Positions 17,781 to 26,221 of a stretch of 64,000 nucleotides of DNA are shown here, piece after piece; position 1 is the first letter of the stretch, and each line of letters begins with the position of its first letter. This DNA is from Roseovarius albus (GTDB lineage: Bacteria; Pseudomonadota; Alphaproteobacteria; Rhodobacterales; Rhodobacteraceae): the NCBI RefSeq assembly GCF_900172335.1, contig NZ_FWFX01000014.1, positions 40,514 to 104,513 of the forward strand. Reading direction: 5' to 3'. The notes below the pieces were generated by a model that saw only the letters and a list, made by a program, of their open reading frames with translations, searched no databases and had not been told where the DNA came from. The translations under genes were made by a program, and so were the position numbers.

Positions 17781-18664
17781 TCAGGCTCCTCCTGGTAGAT
17801 ACCTAATTGATGGCGACGTTTGTGGAACTTTTCGACACGTTCGACGATCTTGGGGCTGGCGACAGCAATGACAAAGCTCAGAAGTGTTTCCAGCAAAGCA
17901 ATCGTTGACACGGATGATGGAAAAAACTGCGGCGTATCGGCAGCCACGACAAACCCATGCTCGGAACCCCGAATGATGGGCGAGGCCGGGCTATCAGAGA
18001 TGCCAATGACCTTGATCCCCTGCTCCCTTGCGACGTTCACCGCTTCGACGACTTCGGTTCGATACGGGTGGCAGGTAATCGCGATCACTACATCGCGCTC
18101 ATCCGCCCAGGCCAGATCATCCGCTGCTGTCGATCCGGGTTTCGGGATTGCATTGAAATCCCGCATGCCAGTCGAGGCTAGGTAAGTGAAGTTGCGGGCA
18201 TTGGAATTGTTCACCCCAACCCCCAACACGAATACTTTGCGCGACGCCCAGATAGCCTTGGCCGCCACTTCCATAGCCGCCTCATCAATCCCGGCAAAAG
18301 TTTCCTCGATATTGCGGATGGCCGAGCCGACCTGATCAGCAAACAATTGCCCCAATGCGCCAGAAGCGGCAATATCCTGCAGCCATCGCGCACGATCTGG
18401 GAAACTGACAGTGCCGCGACGAATCGCTTCGCGAAACGGCTCGCGGAAGTCATCGTAGCCCTCGAACCCCACCTGACGCGCCATTCGCACGAAGGTATTG
18501 GGCTTCACCTTGGCGGCCTCGGCGATCTCACGCACCGAGGAAACCCCTACATCTCTTGGGTTTTCCAGCACGTAGCGCGCGGCCTTCTGCGCCTCTGGCG
18601 TCAGGGCTTCCCATTCGCGCGAAAGGCGCTCCAAAACGATATTTGATACATTTGTGTCATTCAT
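17777..18664 (-). CDS. RpiR/MurR-type regulator with SIS domain
   Basis: A 295-residue regulator: an N-terminal RpiR helix-turn-helix (about residues 5-80, with SSVREIAEAAKVKPNTFVRMARQVGF) and a C-terminal SIS sugar-phosphate-binding domain (about residues 125-265, VFVLGVGVNNSNARNF, VVIAITCHPYRTE, GISDSPASPI). It heads the minus-strand operon and faces the plus-strand operon across 71 bases, so it most likely controls both arms. The effector is unknown. Confidence 0.9.
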   Translation of the reverse strand: MNDTNVSNIVLERLSREWEALTPEAQKAARYVLENPRDVGVSSVREIAEAAKVKPNTFVRMARQVGFEGYDDFREPFREAIRRGTVSFPDRARWLQDIAASGALGQLFADQVGSAIRNIEETFAGIDEAAMEVAAKAIWASRKVFVLGVGVNNSNARNFTYLASTGMRDFNAIPKPGSTAADDLAWADERDVVIAITCHPYRTEVVEAVNVAREQGIKVIGISDSPASPIIRGSEHGFVVAADTPQFFPSSVSTIALLETLLSFVIAVASPKIVERVEKFHKRRHQLGIYQEEPE

Positions 18665-18735
18665 GATTGACGACGGTACAGATGTACGCTTACGTTGTCG
18701 AGCAAATTTGCGACTCTGTGATGAGGAAAATCAAA
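18644..18735. promoter_or_regulatory. Divergent promoter and candidate RpiR operators
   Basis: The gap between the two operon arms and the first codons of the regulator hold two palindromes: TGATACA-TT-TGTGTCA at 18644-18659 (one mismatch) and GTAC-AGAT-GTAC at 18676-18687. Both share a TACA/TGTA core. They sit where a repressor could block both promoters. The -10/-35 boxes were not identified with confidence. Confidence 0.45.
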
Positions 18736-21195
18736 ATGTCGGAAAAAGCGTTCCCCAGCCACGCTCGTGTGGTGATTGTTGGCGGTGGTGTCATGGGGGT
18801 AGGTCTGGCCTACCATCTTGCACACGAAGGTTGGGGCCCCGAGGTGGTTCTGTTGGAAAAAGCCGAGCTGACCAGCGGCTCAACCTGGCACGCTGCAGGC
18901 CAGATCACACATTCGACTTCCAGCTTTGGTCTGGGCAAATGTGTGGATTACAACATCGGCCTCTATTCCGGCGCGCTCGAATCGGAGACCGGCCAAGCCG
19001 TCACATGGCATGGCTGCGGTTCTTTCCGTTTGGCCTATACCGAGGATGAGATGGATTGGCTGCGTCACACTCTTAGCGTCGGTCGCTCTCTGGGCTTCAA
19101 TATTGGGCTGGTTGGCCCAGAAAAAGTTGCGGAACTGCATCCCTACTATAACCTCGAGGGCGTGATTGGTGCGCTTTACACCCCTGATGACGGCCACGTG
19201 GACCCGACAAACGTGACCATGTCCATGGCCGCCGGCGCCCGTCAACTTGGCGCACGTATTATCCGCCAGTGCCGTGCAACCAACATCACGCAAGCCAACA
19301 ATGGCGAATGGGTGGTGGAGACCGAACAGGGCGCCATCACCTGCGAACACGTGGTCAACGCCGGTGGCACCTATGCCCGCCAGATGGGCGAATGGTCCGG
19401 TCTGCAACTGCCGATGACCTCGATGACCCACCACTACTTTGTCACCGACGAAGTGCCAGAGTTCCAGGATCTGGAAACCGAACTGCCCGTCATCCGCGAT
19501 GACAAAAAGGTTTCGGGCTACATCCGGATGGAGCAGAAAAAGGGCCTGATCGGGATCTACGAGAAAGAAAATCCAAACTCGGTCTGGCACGATGAATGCC
19601 CATGGGAATACGAAAACTGGCTGTTTGAGGCGGATTATGACCGCGTCATGCCCTACCTCGAAGAATCCCTGAACCGCATGCCGATCTTTGCCGAACTGGG
19701 CATCACCCGCGATGTGCACGGTGCGATCAGTCACCCACCAGATGGCAACCCATTGATTGGCCCTGCTCCCGGGGTGCGCAACTACTGGTGCTGCTGCGGC
19801 ACACAGATCGGCATCGGCTGGGGCCCTGGCCTGACCCGAGAACTGGCGCGCTGGATGGTACATGGATCTGCCGACATTTCGATGCGCGAATATGATCCGC
19901 GCCGCTTTGGCTCCTACGCCACGAAAGAGTGGCAGGTGGTCAAGGCCGAGGAAGACTACTGCCTGCGCCACGAGATCCCCTTCCCACATTTCAACCGTCT
20001 GGCCGGTCGCCCGATCAAGCCCTCACCAATGTACGAACGCCTGAAGGAAAAAGGCGCCGTCTATGAAGAGGTTTACGGCCACGAGCGCCCACGTTGGTTT
20101 GCCAAAAACGGGGTCGAGCAACGCGACTACTACTCCTTCAAGCGCAACGAAGTGCACGATGTTGTCGGGGCCGAATGCAAAGCCGTGCGCGACAGCGTTG
20201 GCATCATGGACATCTCGGCCTTCACCAAGGTCGAGGTCGCCGGTCCTGATGCCGCCGCCCTGCTCGACCGTCTGGTTGCAAATAAGCTACCACAAAAGGT
20301 CGGCGGCATCGCCTTGACCCACATGCTCAACCGCCGCGGTCGGATCGAGCTGGAAACAACGATCGTGAAACTGGACGACGACCGCTTCTATCTGGTCTGC
20401 GCCGCGTTCTTTGAACAACGCCTTCTCGATCACCTGCACCAGAACCTTGCGGGTGAGAATGCAGAGATTATTCTGCGCTCTAACGATTGGGCCGCTCTCG
20501 CTCTCAACGGACCAATGTCCCGCAAGGTTCTGGCCGAATGCACCGATGCCGACCTGTCCAACGCTGGGTTCAAATGGCTTAGCGCGCAGGAAATCACCGT
20601 GGCCGGACACAAGCTCTGGGCCTTCCGCATGTCATACGCCGGTGAGTTAGGCTGGGAATTCCACATTCCCCGCGATAGCGCGCTGGCCGTCTACGATGCG
20701 CTTTGGGCCGCCGGTGAGGCGCACAATATCGTGGACTACGGCTCATTCGCGATGAACGCCATGCGGATGGAAAAGATGTTCAAAGGTGCGGGCGAGCTGA
20801 CCAACGAAGTCACGCTGCCCGAGGCCGACGTGATGCGCTTTGCCAAGCTGGACAAAGACTATCTCGGCGCCGACAAAACCCGCGAAAGCGCCAAGCAGTC
20901 CGAAGTTGGCACCACGTCCTTTGTCTGCGCCTATCTCGAAATCGAACCCGACGGGGAAGAGGACGGGCATGGCGGCGAAGCGGTCATGCTGAATGGAAAA
21001 GTCGTGGGTTCGACAGCCTCTGTCGCCTACGGGCATACAGTCGGCAAGATTCTCGCCTTTGCTTACATAAAGCCACACGCAAACGTACCGGGCACCGAAA
21101 TCGAAGTGATCATCGCCGGCCACGCACGCAAAGGGCGCATTCTGGGTGAACCAGCCTACGACCCGGCCAGCGTTCTGCCCAGAACAGATGGATAG
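18736..21195 (+). CDS. Dimethylglycine/sarcosine dehydrogenase-like FAD enzyme with GcvT domain
   Basis: An 819-residue two-part enzyme. The N-terminal half is a DAO-type FAD oxidoreductase: dinucleotide fold VVIVGGGVMGVGLAYHL, then STWHAAGQ, the covalent-flavin-type His region. The C-terminal half is a GcvT/aminomethyltransferase-like folate domain (from about residue 450), ending with the GCV_T C-terminal barrel. Such enzymes oxidise N-methyl amines and pass the methyl group to tetrahydrofolate. ATG 18736 has GAGGA eight bases upstream; longer in-frame starts lack this. First gene of the plus arm. The substrate is probably a tertiary amine left after Rieske demethylation (inference). Confidence 0.9.
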   Translation: MSEKAFPSHARVVIVGGGVMGVGLAYHLAHEGWGPEVVLLEKAELTSGSTWHAAGQITHSTSSFGLGKCVDYNIGLYSGALESETGQAVTWHGCGSFRLAYTEDEMDWLRHTLSVGRSLGFNIGLVGPEKVAELHPYYNLEGVIGALYTPDDGHVDPTNVTMSMAAGARQLGARIIRQCRATNITQANNGEWVVETEQGAITCEHVVNAGGTYARQMGEWSGLQLPMTSMTHHYFVTDEVPEFQDLETELPVIRDDKKVSGYIRMEQKKGLIGIYEKENPNSVWHDECPWEYENWLFEADYDRVMPYLEESLNRMPIFAELGITRDVHGAISHPPDGNPLIGPAPGVRNYWCCCGTQIGIGWGPGLTRELARWMVHGSADISMREYDPRRFGSYATKEWQVVKAEEDYCLRHEIPFPHFNRLAGRPIKPSPMYERLKEKGAVYEEVYGHERPRWFAKNGVEQRDYYSFKRNEVHDVVGAECKAVRDSVGIMDISAFTKVEVAGPDAAALLDRLVANKLPQKVGGIALTHMLNRRGRIELETTIVKLDDDRFYLVCAAFFEQRLLDHLHQNLAGENAEIILRSNDWAALALNGPMSRKVLAECTDADLSNAGFKWLSAQEITVAGHKLWAFRMSYAGELGWEFHIPRDSALAVYDALWAAGEAHNIVDYGSFAMNAMRMEKMFKGAGELTNEVTLPEADVMRFAKLDKDYLGADKTRESAKQSEVGTTSFVCAYLEIEPDGEEDGHGGEAVMLNGKVVGSTASVAYGHTVGKILAFAYIKPHANVPGTEIEVIIAGHARKGRILGEPAYDPASVLPRTDG

Positions 21196-21210
21196 GTCAC
21201 TCTAGATCCA

Positions 21211-21300
21211 TTCATCTGACCATATATCTCGGGGAGCGCGAGGGGCAGAGCCCCTCGCCCCGATCGGATCGCAAAGGCGGTCCGAAACCAACAAAAGGAA
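21211..21300 (+). repeat. Dispersed intergenic repeat, copy A
   Basis: Begins with the shared core TTCATCTGACCATATATCTC (21211-21230), 15 bases after a stop codon, followed by a perfect hairpin GCGAGGGGC-AGA-GCCCCTCGC (21238-21258). Two more copies occur at 27333 and 48246, all on the plus strand and just after a gene. The hairpin has no U-run. Probably a repeat-element family that lies between genes and may act in processing or partial termination. Confidence 0.6.
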
Positions 21301-21307
21301 ATATGCC

Positions 21308-22393
21308 ATGACCGATCTGCCCCAAACAATGAAAGCCATGGTCCTGATGGGCCACGGCGATCTTGATCAATACCACTGGCACGAAGACTGGCCTGCCCCA
21401 ACGCCCGGTCCTGATGACGTGCTGATCAAGGTCGGGGCCTGCGGGCTGAACAACACCGATGTGAACACGCGCTCGGGCTGGTATTCCAAGGCGGTAGACG
21501 AGGCGACGACCGGTGGCGCTTATGGCGAGATCAACGAGGATGACCCCACCTGGGGCGGCGCGCCTCTCACCTTCCCACGCATTCAGGGCGCTGATGCCGT
21601 GGGCCGCGTTGTGGCCGTGGGAGCAAATGGTGACCAATCCATCGTCGGCAAACGCGTGATGATCGACGGCTGGGTGCGCGATTGGTCCGACCCGCATAAC
21701 ATGGACAAAACCGGCTACTACGGCTCGGAAAAAGATGGCGGTTATGCCGAATACACCATGGCCGACTACCGTGACGTCGCTGTGGTCGAAAGTGACCTTT
21801 CTGACGCCGAACTCGCCACTTTCCAGTGCAGCTATACCACTGCCGAAGGCATGCTGGTGCGCGCCAATGTCGGCGAGGGCGACACAGTATTGATCCCCGG
21901 TGCCTCCGGCGGCGTTGGCGGTGCACTGATCCAACTGGCCAAACGCCGCGGCGCTCGCGTCATTGCCATGGCGTCTGAGGCCAAACACGCCGACGTGCAG
22001 AAAAGTGGCCCAGATGTCCTCCTGCCTCGCAGCCCCGAAGACCTGCGCGCTGCCTTGGGTGATGAAAAAATCACCGTTGTCGCCGACATAGTCGGTGGGT
22101 CCATCTGGCCGCAACTCATCGATATACTGGAACGTGGTGGGCGCTACACCTGCTCAGGCGCGATTGCCGGGCCAATGGTCGAACTGGACCTTCGCACGTT
22201 TTACTTGCGAGATCTGACCTTGACCGGTTCCACCATCATCCCCACGCACGTCTTCCGCGATGTTGTCGGATATATCGAGCGGGGCGAAGTAAAGCCCATG
22301 CTGGCAGAAACCTTCCCCCTGTCAGAATACCGCCAAGCGCAAACCGCCTTTATTGAAAAACGCCACACCGGCAACATCGTGGTCCTGCCCTGA
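21308..22393 (+). CDS. Medium-chain dehydrogenase/reductase, quinone-oxidoreductase-like
   Basis: A 361-residue MDR enzyme. The Rossmann motif is GASGGVGGALIQLA (about residues 198-211). The usual zinc-ligand Cys near residue 47 is replaced (ACGLNNTDV), as in NADPH:quinone-type members, so it is likely zinc-free. A long insertion (GWYSKAVDEATTGGAYG) is typical of a marine subgroup. Its stop and the next start overlap by one base (TGATG), tying it to the cupin genes. It could reduce an enoyl or acryloyl-type product; this is inference from its DddQ neighbour. Confidence 0.8.
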   Translation: MTDLPQTMKAMVLMGHGDLDQYHWHEDWPAPTPGPDDVLIKVGACGLNNTDVNTRSGWYSKAVDEATTGGAYGEINEDDPTWGGAPLTFPRIQGADAVGRVVAVGANGDQSIVGKRVMIDGWVRDWSDPHNMDKTGYYGSEKDGGYAEYTMADYRDVAVVESDLSDAELATFQCSYTTAEGMLVRANVGEGDTVLIPGASGGVGGALIQLAKRRGARVIAMASEAKHADVQKSGPDVLLPRSPEDLRAALGDEKITVVADIVGGSIWPQLIDILERGGRYTCSGAIAGPMVELDLRTFYLRDLTLTGSTIIPTHVFRDVVGYIERGEVKPMLAETFPLSEYRQAQTAFIEKRHTGNIVVLP

Positions 22394-22989
22394 TGGATCC
22401 ACGGTGGGAAACCCTGCTGACCGAGGCCCGCGCAGCACATGCGCGGGTTCCGGCGTTGCAGGATTTTTGCACCTTTCCTGAACCGGTCACCAAACAACCT
22501 GTTGCGTCGCATCACATCCCGGCTGCAGATCTTATGCTCCACGATTCAGACTTGTCGTCAAACACCTTCGCAGGTTTTCGCGATGCCCTGATCGATGCCG
22601 CCCCCCTTGCAAAATGGCGCGAAACTTACAAAGGCACTACTGTAAGCGCGGACTTCCTGAGCCGCTTCGCCTGCTACGAGGTCATCGGCGTCGATGCACC
22701 CTTTGGTGCAACAGACATGCGCGCCTTTGTTGTCTACCAACCCGCCAGTTTTCACTATCCTTGGCACCACCACCCGGCCGAAGAGCTTTATATGGTTATA
22801 GCGGGAGAGGCTGAGTTCCACCTCGAAGGCGCCGATCCCAAAACCCTATGCTCAGGCGACACCATCTTTCATCCATCGAACGCCCCACATGCGCTCATCA
22901 CTCATAACCACCCGGTGATGGCCTATGTGTTGTGGCGCGGCGATCTGAAGACCAAACCCGTCTTTACTTACCCCGAGGAACAGCTGTGA
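22393..22989 (+). CDS. dddQ: DddQ-like cupin DMSP lyase, copy 1
   Basis: A 198-residue cupin. Characterised DddQ enzymes cleave dimethylsulfoniopropionate to dimethyl sulfide and acrylate. The metal and catalytic residues described for DddQ are all present: Tyr122 in HYPW context, His127, Glu131 and Tyr133 in WHHHPAEELY, and His166 in SNAPHAL. The upstream KWRETYKG and FLSRFACYE segments are also DddQ-like. A paralogue follows at once, as reported for Roseovarius nubinhibens. It is translationally coupled to the dehydrogenase before it and the second cupin after it. A different onium substrate is possible. Confidence 0.8.
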   Translation: MDPRWETLLTEARAAHARVPALQDFCTFPEPVTKQPVASHHIPAADLMLHDSDLSSNTFAGFRDALIDAAPLAKWRETYKGTTVSADFLSRFACYEVIGVDAPFGATDMRAFVVYQPASFHYPWHHHPAEELYMVIAGEAEFHLEGADPKTLCSGDTIFHPSNAPHALITHNHPVMAYVLWRGDLKTKPVFTYPEEQL

Positions 22990-23576
22990 CCCAAAGCGCC
23001 GCTCTTCATACCCTCTTGGACGCCGCCAAAGCCTGGCACAGCGCTCTGCCCGCGCTGTCAGAGTTTGTCCACTGGCCGCAGGATCTGACCTACACCGAGC
23101 GCCCACCCCATGCGCTACCCCATATCGCCCATCTGACCGCTGAGCCCGGTGTCGCTAGCGCCGTGAGCACGCCCCTGCGCGATGCCATCATCACCGCCGC
23201 GCCTTACATCGAATGGCGTCACACCTACACCGAAGAAGAAGTGGGCCGCGATTTCCTCAATCGTTTTGGCTGGTTCGAACTGGCCGGGCCGGATGGCCAT
23301 TTTATCACCAATGAGGCCCGCCTGACCGTCGGCTTTTGGGGCGCAAATCTGCACTACGACTGGCACCAGCACGAGCCAGAAGAGCTGTACAGCGTTGTTT
23401 CCGGCCACGGTCAGTTTATGATTGAAGATCAGGACACCCTCACGCTTGGCCCCGAAGGCACCCGCCTTCACCTCAGTAATCAGCCACACGCCCTGACCAC
23501 CACCGATGCGACGATCCTGACCTTTGTCCTGTGGCGCGGTGCCGGTCTGGCTGATCCCCCGAGAATGAGCCCATGA
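22986..23576 (+). CDS. dddQ: DddQ-like cupin DMSP lyase, copy 2
   Basis: A 196-residue paralogue of the preceding gene. The start is GTG 22986, whose bases overlap the previous stop (CTGTGA) and which has GAGGA six bases upstream; the longer ATG frame would begin 57 bases inside the first gene. His129, Glu133 and Tyr135 in WHQHEPEELY, Tyr124 and His168 in SNQPHAL keep the DddQ active site. EWRHTYTEEEVGRDFLNRF is closer to the textbook DddQ than copy 1. The copies differ a good deal, so they may have split substrates. Confidence 0.8.
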   Translation: MTQSAALHTLLDAAKAWHSALPALSEFVHWPQDLTYTERPPHALPHIAHLTAEPGVASAVSTPLRDAIITAAPYIEWRHTYTEEEVGRDFLNRFGWFELAGPDGHFITNEARLTVGFWGANLHYDWHQHEPEELYSVVSGHGQFMIEDQDTLTLGPEGTRLHLSNQPHALTTTDATILTFVLWRGAGLADPPRMSP

Positions 23577-24697
23577 AAATCAAAACCATAGATGTCTTTC
23601 AGGTTGACCTCCCTGTCAAAGGCGGTGTGTACCGTCTCTCCGGCGGGCGCGAATACACGGCCTATGACGCCACAATCGTCCGTATCAGCACCGACACCGG
23701 GTTTGAGGGTTGGGGCGAATCCACACCCTTTGGCTCGACCTATATCGCCGCCCACGCAGGCGGCACCCGCGCAGGCATAGATCTGCTTGCCCCTACGCTG
23801 ATCGGTATGGACCCGCGCCAACACGACCGCCTCTGGGACAAAATGTGCAACACGCTCAAAGGCCACCGCGACGCCCGCACCGCGCTCGACATTGCCTGCT
23901 GGGACATCGCTGCCAAGGCCGCAGGCCAGCCGCTTTGCGACATGCTCGGCGGGCGCACCCCCGGGGCCATCCCGGTGATCTCCTCCATCGGTGGCGACAC
24001 CCCGGAAAAGATGCGCGAGAAAGTCGCCAACCACCGTGCGCAAGGGTTCCTTGGCCATTCCATCAAGATCGGCGCGTCCGAGGCCGAGGGCGGGCCAATG
24101 CTTGATGCCGAACGCATCCAAGCCTGTCTGGCTGACCGCCAACCCGGCGAATGGTTTTTGGCAGATGCCAACAATGGACTCAGTGTTGAGCACGCCCTGC
24201 GCATGCTGTCACTTTTGCCCGACGGGTTGGATTTTGTGCTCGAGGCCCCCTGTGCCAGTTGGCGCGAAACCCAGTCGCTGCGGCAACGCTGCAATGTTCC
24301 GCTGTTACTTGATGAATTGGTCCAGTCTGAAGCCGACCTGATGCAAGCGATCTCCCAAGATACCTGCGACGGGGTTGGCCTGAAGGTCTCAAAACAAGGC
24401 GGTATCACCCCGATGATCCGCCAGCGCACCATCGCCGCCTCCGCCGGTCTGGTGATGTCGGTGCAGGATACAGTGGGATCGGAGATTTCTTTCGCCACGA
24501 TCCTGCACATCGCTCAATCCACGCCGCGCCACCTATTGCGTTGCGCGTTGGATCCCCGGTCTATGGTCACGCTTTCGACTGCGGAATTTGAGGCCCCCAT
24601 CGTGAATGGTGGCGCCGAAGCACCTGATGCCTTAGGATTAGGCGTTTCGCCCAAACTTGAAACCCTTGGTGAACCAGTCGCAACCTACGGAGTTTAA
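23573..24697 (+). CDS. Enolase-superfamily enzyme (MR/MLE type), paralogue 1
   Basis: A 374-residue mandelate racemase/muconate lactonizing-type protein. The Mg ligands are Asp in ADANNG, Glu in LEAPC and Glu in LLLDEL. The acid/base Lys candidates are in SIKIG (second strand; the first Lys of the usual KxK is Ser) and LKVSKQGG (sixth strand). This two-Lys layout fits racemases and epimerases. The start overlaps the second cupin stop (ATGA). The reaction is unknown; 4-hydroxyproline betaine 2-epimerase of marine roseobacters belongs to this superfamily. Confidence 0.85.
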   Translation: MKIKTIDVFQVDLPVKGGVYRLSGGREYTAYDATIVRISTDTGFEGWGESTPFGSTYIAAHAGGTRAGIDLLAPTLIGMDPRQHDRLWDKMCNTLKGHRDARTALDIACWDIAAKAAGQPLCDMLGGRTPGAIPVISSIGGDTPEKMREKVANHRAQGFLGHSIKIGASEAEGGPMLDAERIQACLADRQPGEWFLADANNGLSVEHALRMLSLLPDGLDFVLEAPCASWRETQSLRQRCNVPLLLDELVQSEADLMQAISQDTCDGVGLKVSKQGGITPMIRQRTIAASAGLVMSVQDTVGSEISFATILHIAQSTPRHLLRCALDPRSMVTLSTAEFEAPIVNGGAEAPDALGLGVSPKLETLGEPVATYGV

Positions 24698-24698
24698 A

Positions 24699-25814
24699 AT
24701 GAAAATTACCCGTATACGCATCTACAAGACTGACCTGCCTTACGTGGACGGCAGCTACGGCTGGGGCGCCGGCAACGCCATTTCCGTGGCCAAATCCTCT
24801 GTTGTGGTCATCGATACGGATGCGGGCATCCAAGGTTGCGGTGAGTTCACCCCCTGTGGTGAAAACTACATGGTCGCCCATTCCGAAGGGGTCGAAGCCT
24901 TCGCGCGTCTCGCTGCAAACCAATTGTTGGGCGAAGACCCCCGGCAAGTCGCCCGCATGGAACGGCTGATGGATCACATCGTGCAGGGCCACGGCTATGC
25001 CAAGGCCCCGTTTGATGCCGCATTTTGGGACATTCTGGGCAAAGCCACCGATCAACCCGTCTGGATGCTGATGGGCGGTAAACTCACCGATGGCGCGCCC
25101 ATGTACCGGGTCGCCCCACAACGCGCGATCCCCGAAACCATCGCCGAGCTCGACCGCCACCGCGCGTCTGGCTATCGCCAGTTCCAGATCAAAGTCGGAG
25201 CTGATTGGGTGGTCGATATCGACCGGATCCGCGAGGCGGTCCCACTCCTGAAACCCGGCGAAAAAGCCATGGCGGACGCGAACCAAGGCTGGCGCGTCGA
25301 TAATGCCATCCGCGTCGCGCACGCCACGCGCGATCTTGATTTCATTCTCGAACAACCGTGCAAAACTTATGAGGAATGCCAACAGGTGCGCCGCGTCGCC
25401 GAACAACCAATGAAGCTCGACGAATGCGTCACCGGCCTGCACGCTGCCCAACGTATCGTCGCCGACCATGGCGCGGAAATCTGCTGTTTAAAGATCTCCA
25501 ACCTCGGCGGCCTCTCCAAGGCCCGCCGCGTGCGCGATTTCCTCGTTGAAAACCGCATTCCGGTTGTCTCCGAGGACACATGGGGGGGTGAAATCACAAC
25601 CTCCGCCGTGGCCCATTTCGCAGCCTCAACACCAGAAGACTACCTGATCAACTCCACCGATCTGCACCACTACAACACCCGCTCCACCGGCATCGGCGGG
25701 CCGACCGTACATGACGGTAAACTGTATACCACCGACACGCCGGGCCTCGGCGTCACCCCCGACTTTAACAGTCTAGGCGCTCCGATCGCAAACTATGGCG
25801 AGGAGGCGTCATGA
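24699..25814 (+). CDS. Enolase-superfamily enzyme (MR/MLE type), paralogue 2
   Basis: A 371-residue paralogue. The ligands are Asp in ADANQGW, Glu in LEQPC and Asp/Glu in KLDEC; the Lys pair is in FQIKVG (first KxK Lys is Gln) and LKISNLGG. ATG 24699 follows the previous stop by one base and has CGGAG six bases upstream. The N-terminal cap (MKITRIRIYKTDLPYVDGSYGWG) is unlike the other three copies, which share a Y/R-x-S/A-GG pattern, so it probably has a different substrate. Confidence 0.85.
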   Translation: MKITRIRIYKTDLPYVDGSYGWGAGNAISVAKSSVVVIDTDAGIQGCGEFTPCGENYMVAHSEGVEAFARLAANQLLGEDPRQVARMERLMDHIVQGHGYAKAPFDAAFWDILGKATDQPVWMLMGGKLTDGAPMYRVAPQRAIPETIAELDRHRASGYRQFQIKVGADWVVDIDRIREAVPLLKPGEKAMADANQGWRVDNAIRVAHATRDLDFILEQPCKTYEECQQVRRVAEQPMKLDECVTGLHAAQRIVADHGAEICCLKISNLGGLSKARRVRDFLVENRIPVVSEDTWGGEITTSAVAHFAASTPEDYLINSTDLHHYNTRSTGIGGPTVHDGKLYTTDTPGLGVTPDFNSLGAPIANYGEEAS

Positions 25815-26221
25815 CGATCCCGTCCCCAGAAAACGTTGCTGTTGTTTTCAAAACAGCACCGCCTGCTGTGAACACACGGCTGATGCAAATCCGCGATTTG
25901 ATCTTTGAGGCCGCGAGCAGCACCGATACAGGTCCGTTGACGGAAACGCTCAAATGGGGTCAGCCTGCCTATCTGCCAGCCAAACGCGCGGGCACAACCC
26001 TCCGTTTGGGGTGGAATGACGCCAAATGCATCCTCTACGTCCACTGCCAAACGGATCTGGTTGCACGCTGGCGCACGCTCTACGCCGAACATTTCCAATT
26101 CGAAGGCAACCGCGCCGCGCACCTCCCGGCTGCAACACCCCTGCCCACCGACGCATTGCAGCACATGGCCGAAATGGCCCTGACCTATCACCGTCAAAAA
26201 TCCCGGAGCGCCGCCTCATGA
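25811..26221 (+). CDS. DUF1801 protein
   Basis: A 136-residue YdhG-like protein with the family pattern LKWGQPAYLP and LRLGWNDAKCILYVHC. It sits between two enolase genes, overlapping both neighbours by four bases (ATGA at each end), so it is translated with them. DUF1801 proteins have no settled function. A small ligand-binding or regulatory role is possible but unsupported. Confidence 0.85.
   Translation: MTIPSPENVAVVFKTAPPAVNTRLMQIRDLIFEAASSTDTGPLTETLKWGQPAYLPAKRAGTTLRLGWNDAKCILYVHCQTDLVARWRTLYAEHFQFEGNRAAHLPAATPLPTDALQHMAEMALTYHRQKSRSAAS

Noticed and set aside
18880..19989. A 369-codon open frame on the minus strand
   Set aside because: It lies wholly inside the amine dehydrogenase gene in the opposite strand, has no ribosome site, and its composition (many Phe, His, Gly) is that of an antisense frame of a GC-rich gene.
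21212..22114. A 300-codon open frame on the minus strand
   Set aside because: Antisense to the medium-chain dehydrogenase gene, which has clear motifs in the plus strand.
23480..24193. A 237-codon open frame on the minus strand
   Set aside because: Antisense to enolase paralogue 1 and the end of the second cupin.
24567..25469. A 300-codon open frame on the minus strand
   Set aside because: Antisense to enolase paralogue 2; no ribosome site or domain.
26026..26217. Upstream extension of the third enolase frame
   Set aside because: Those codons lie in another frame of the DUF1801 gene; the ATG at 26218 with the ATGA overlap is the natural start.
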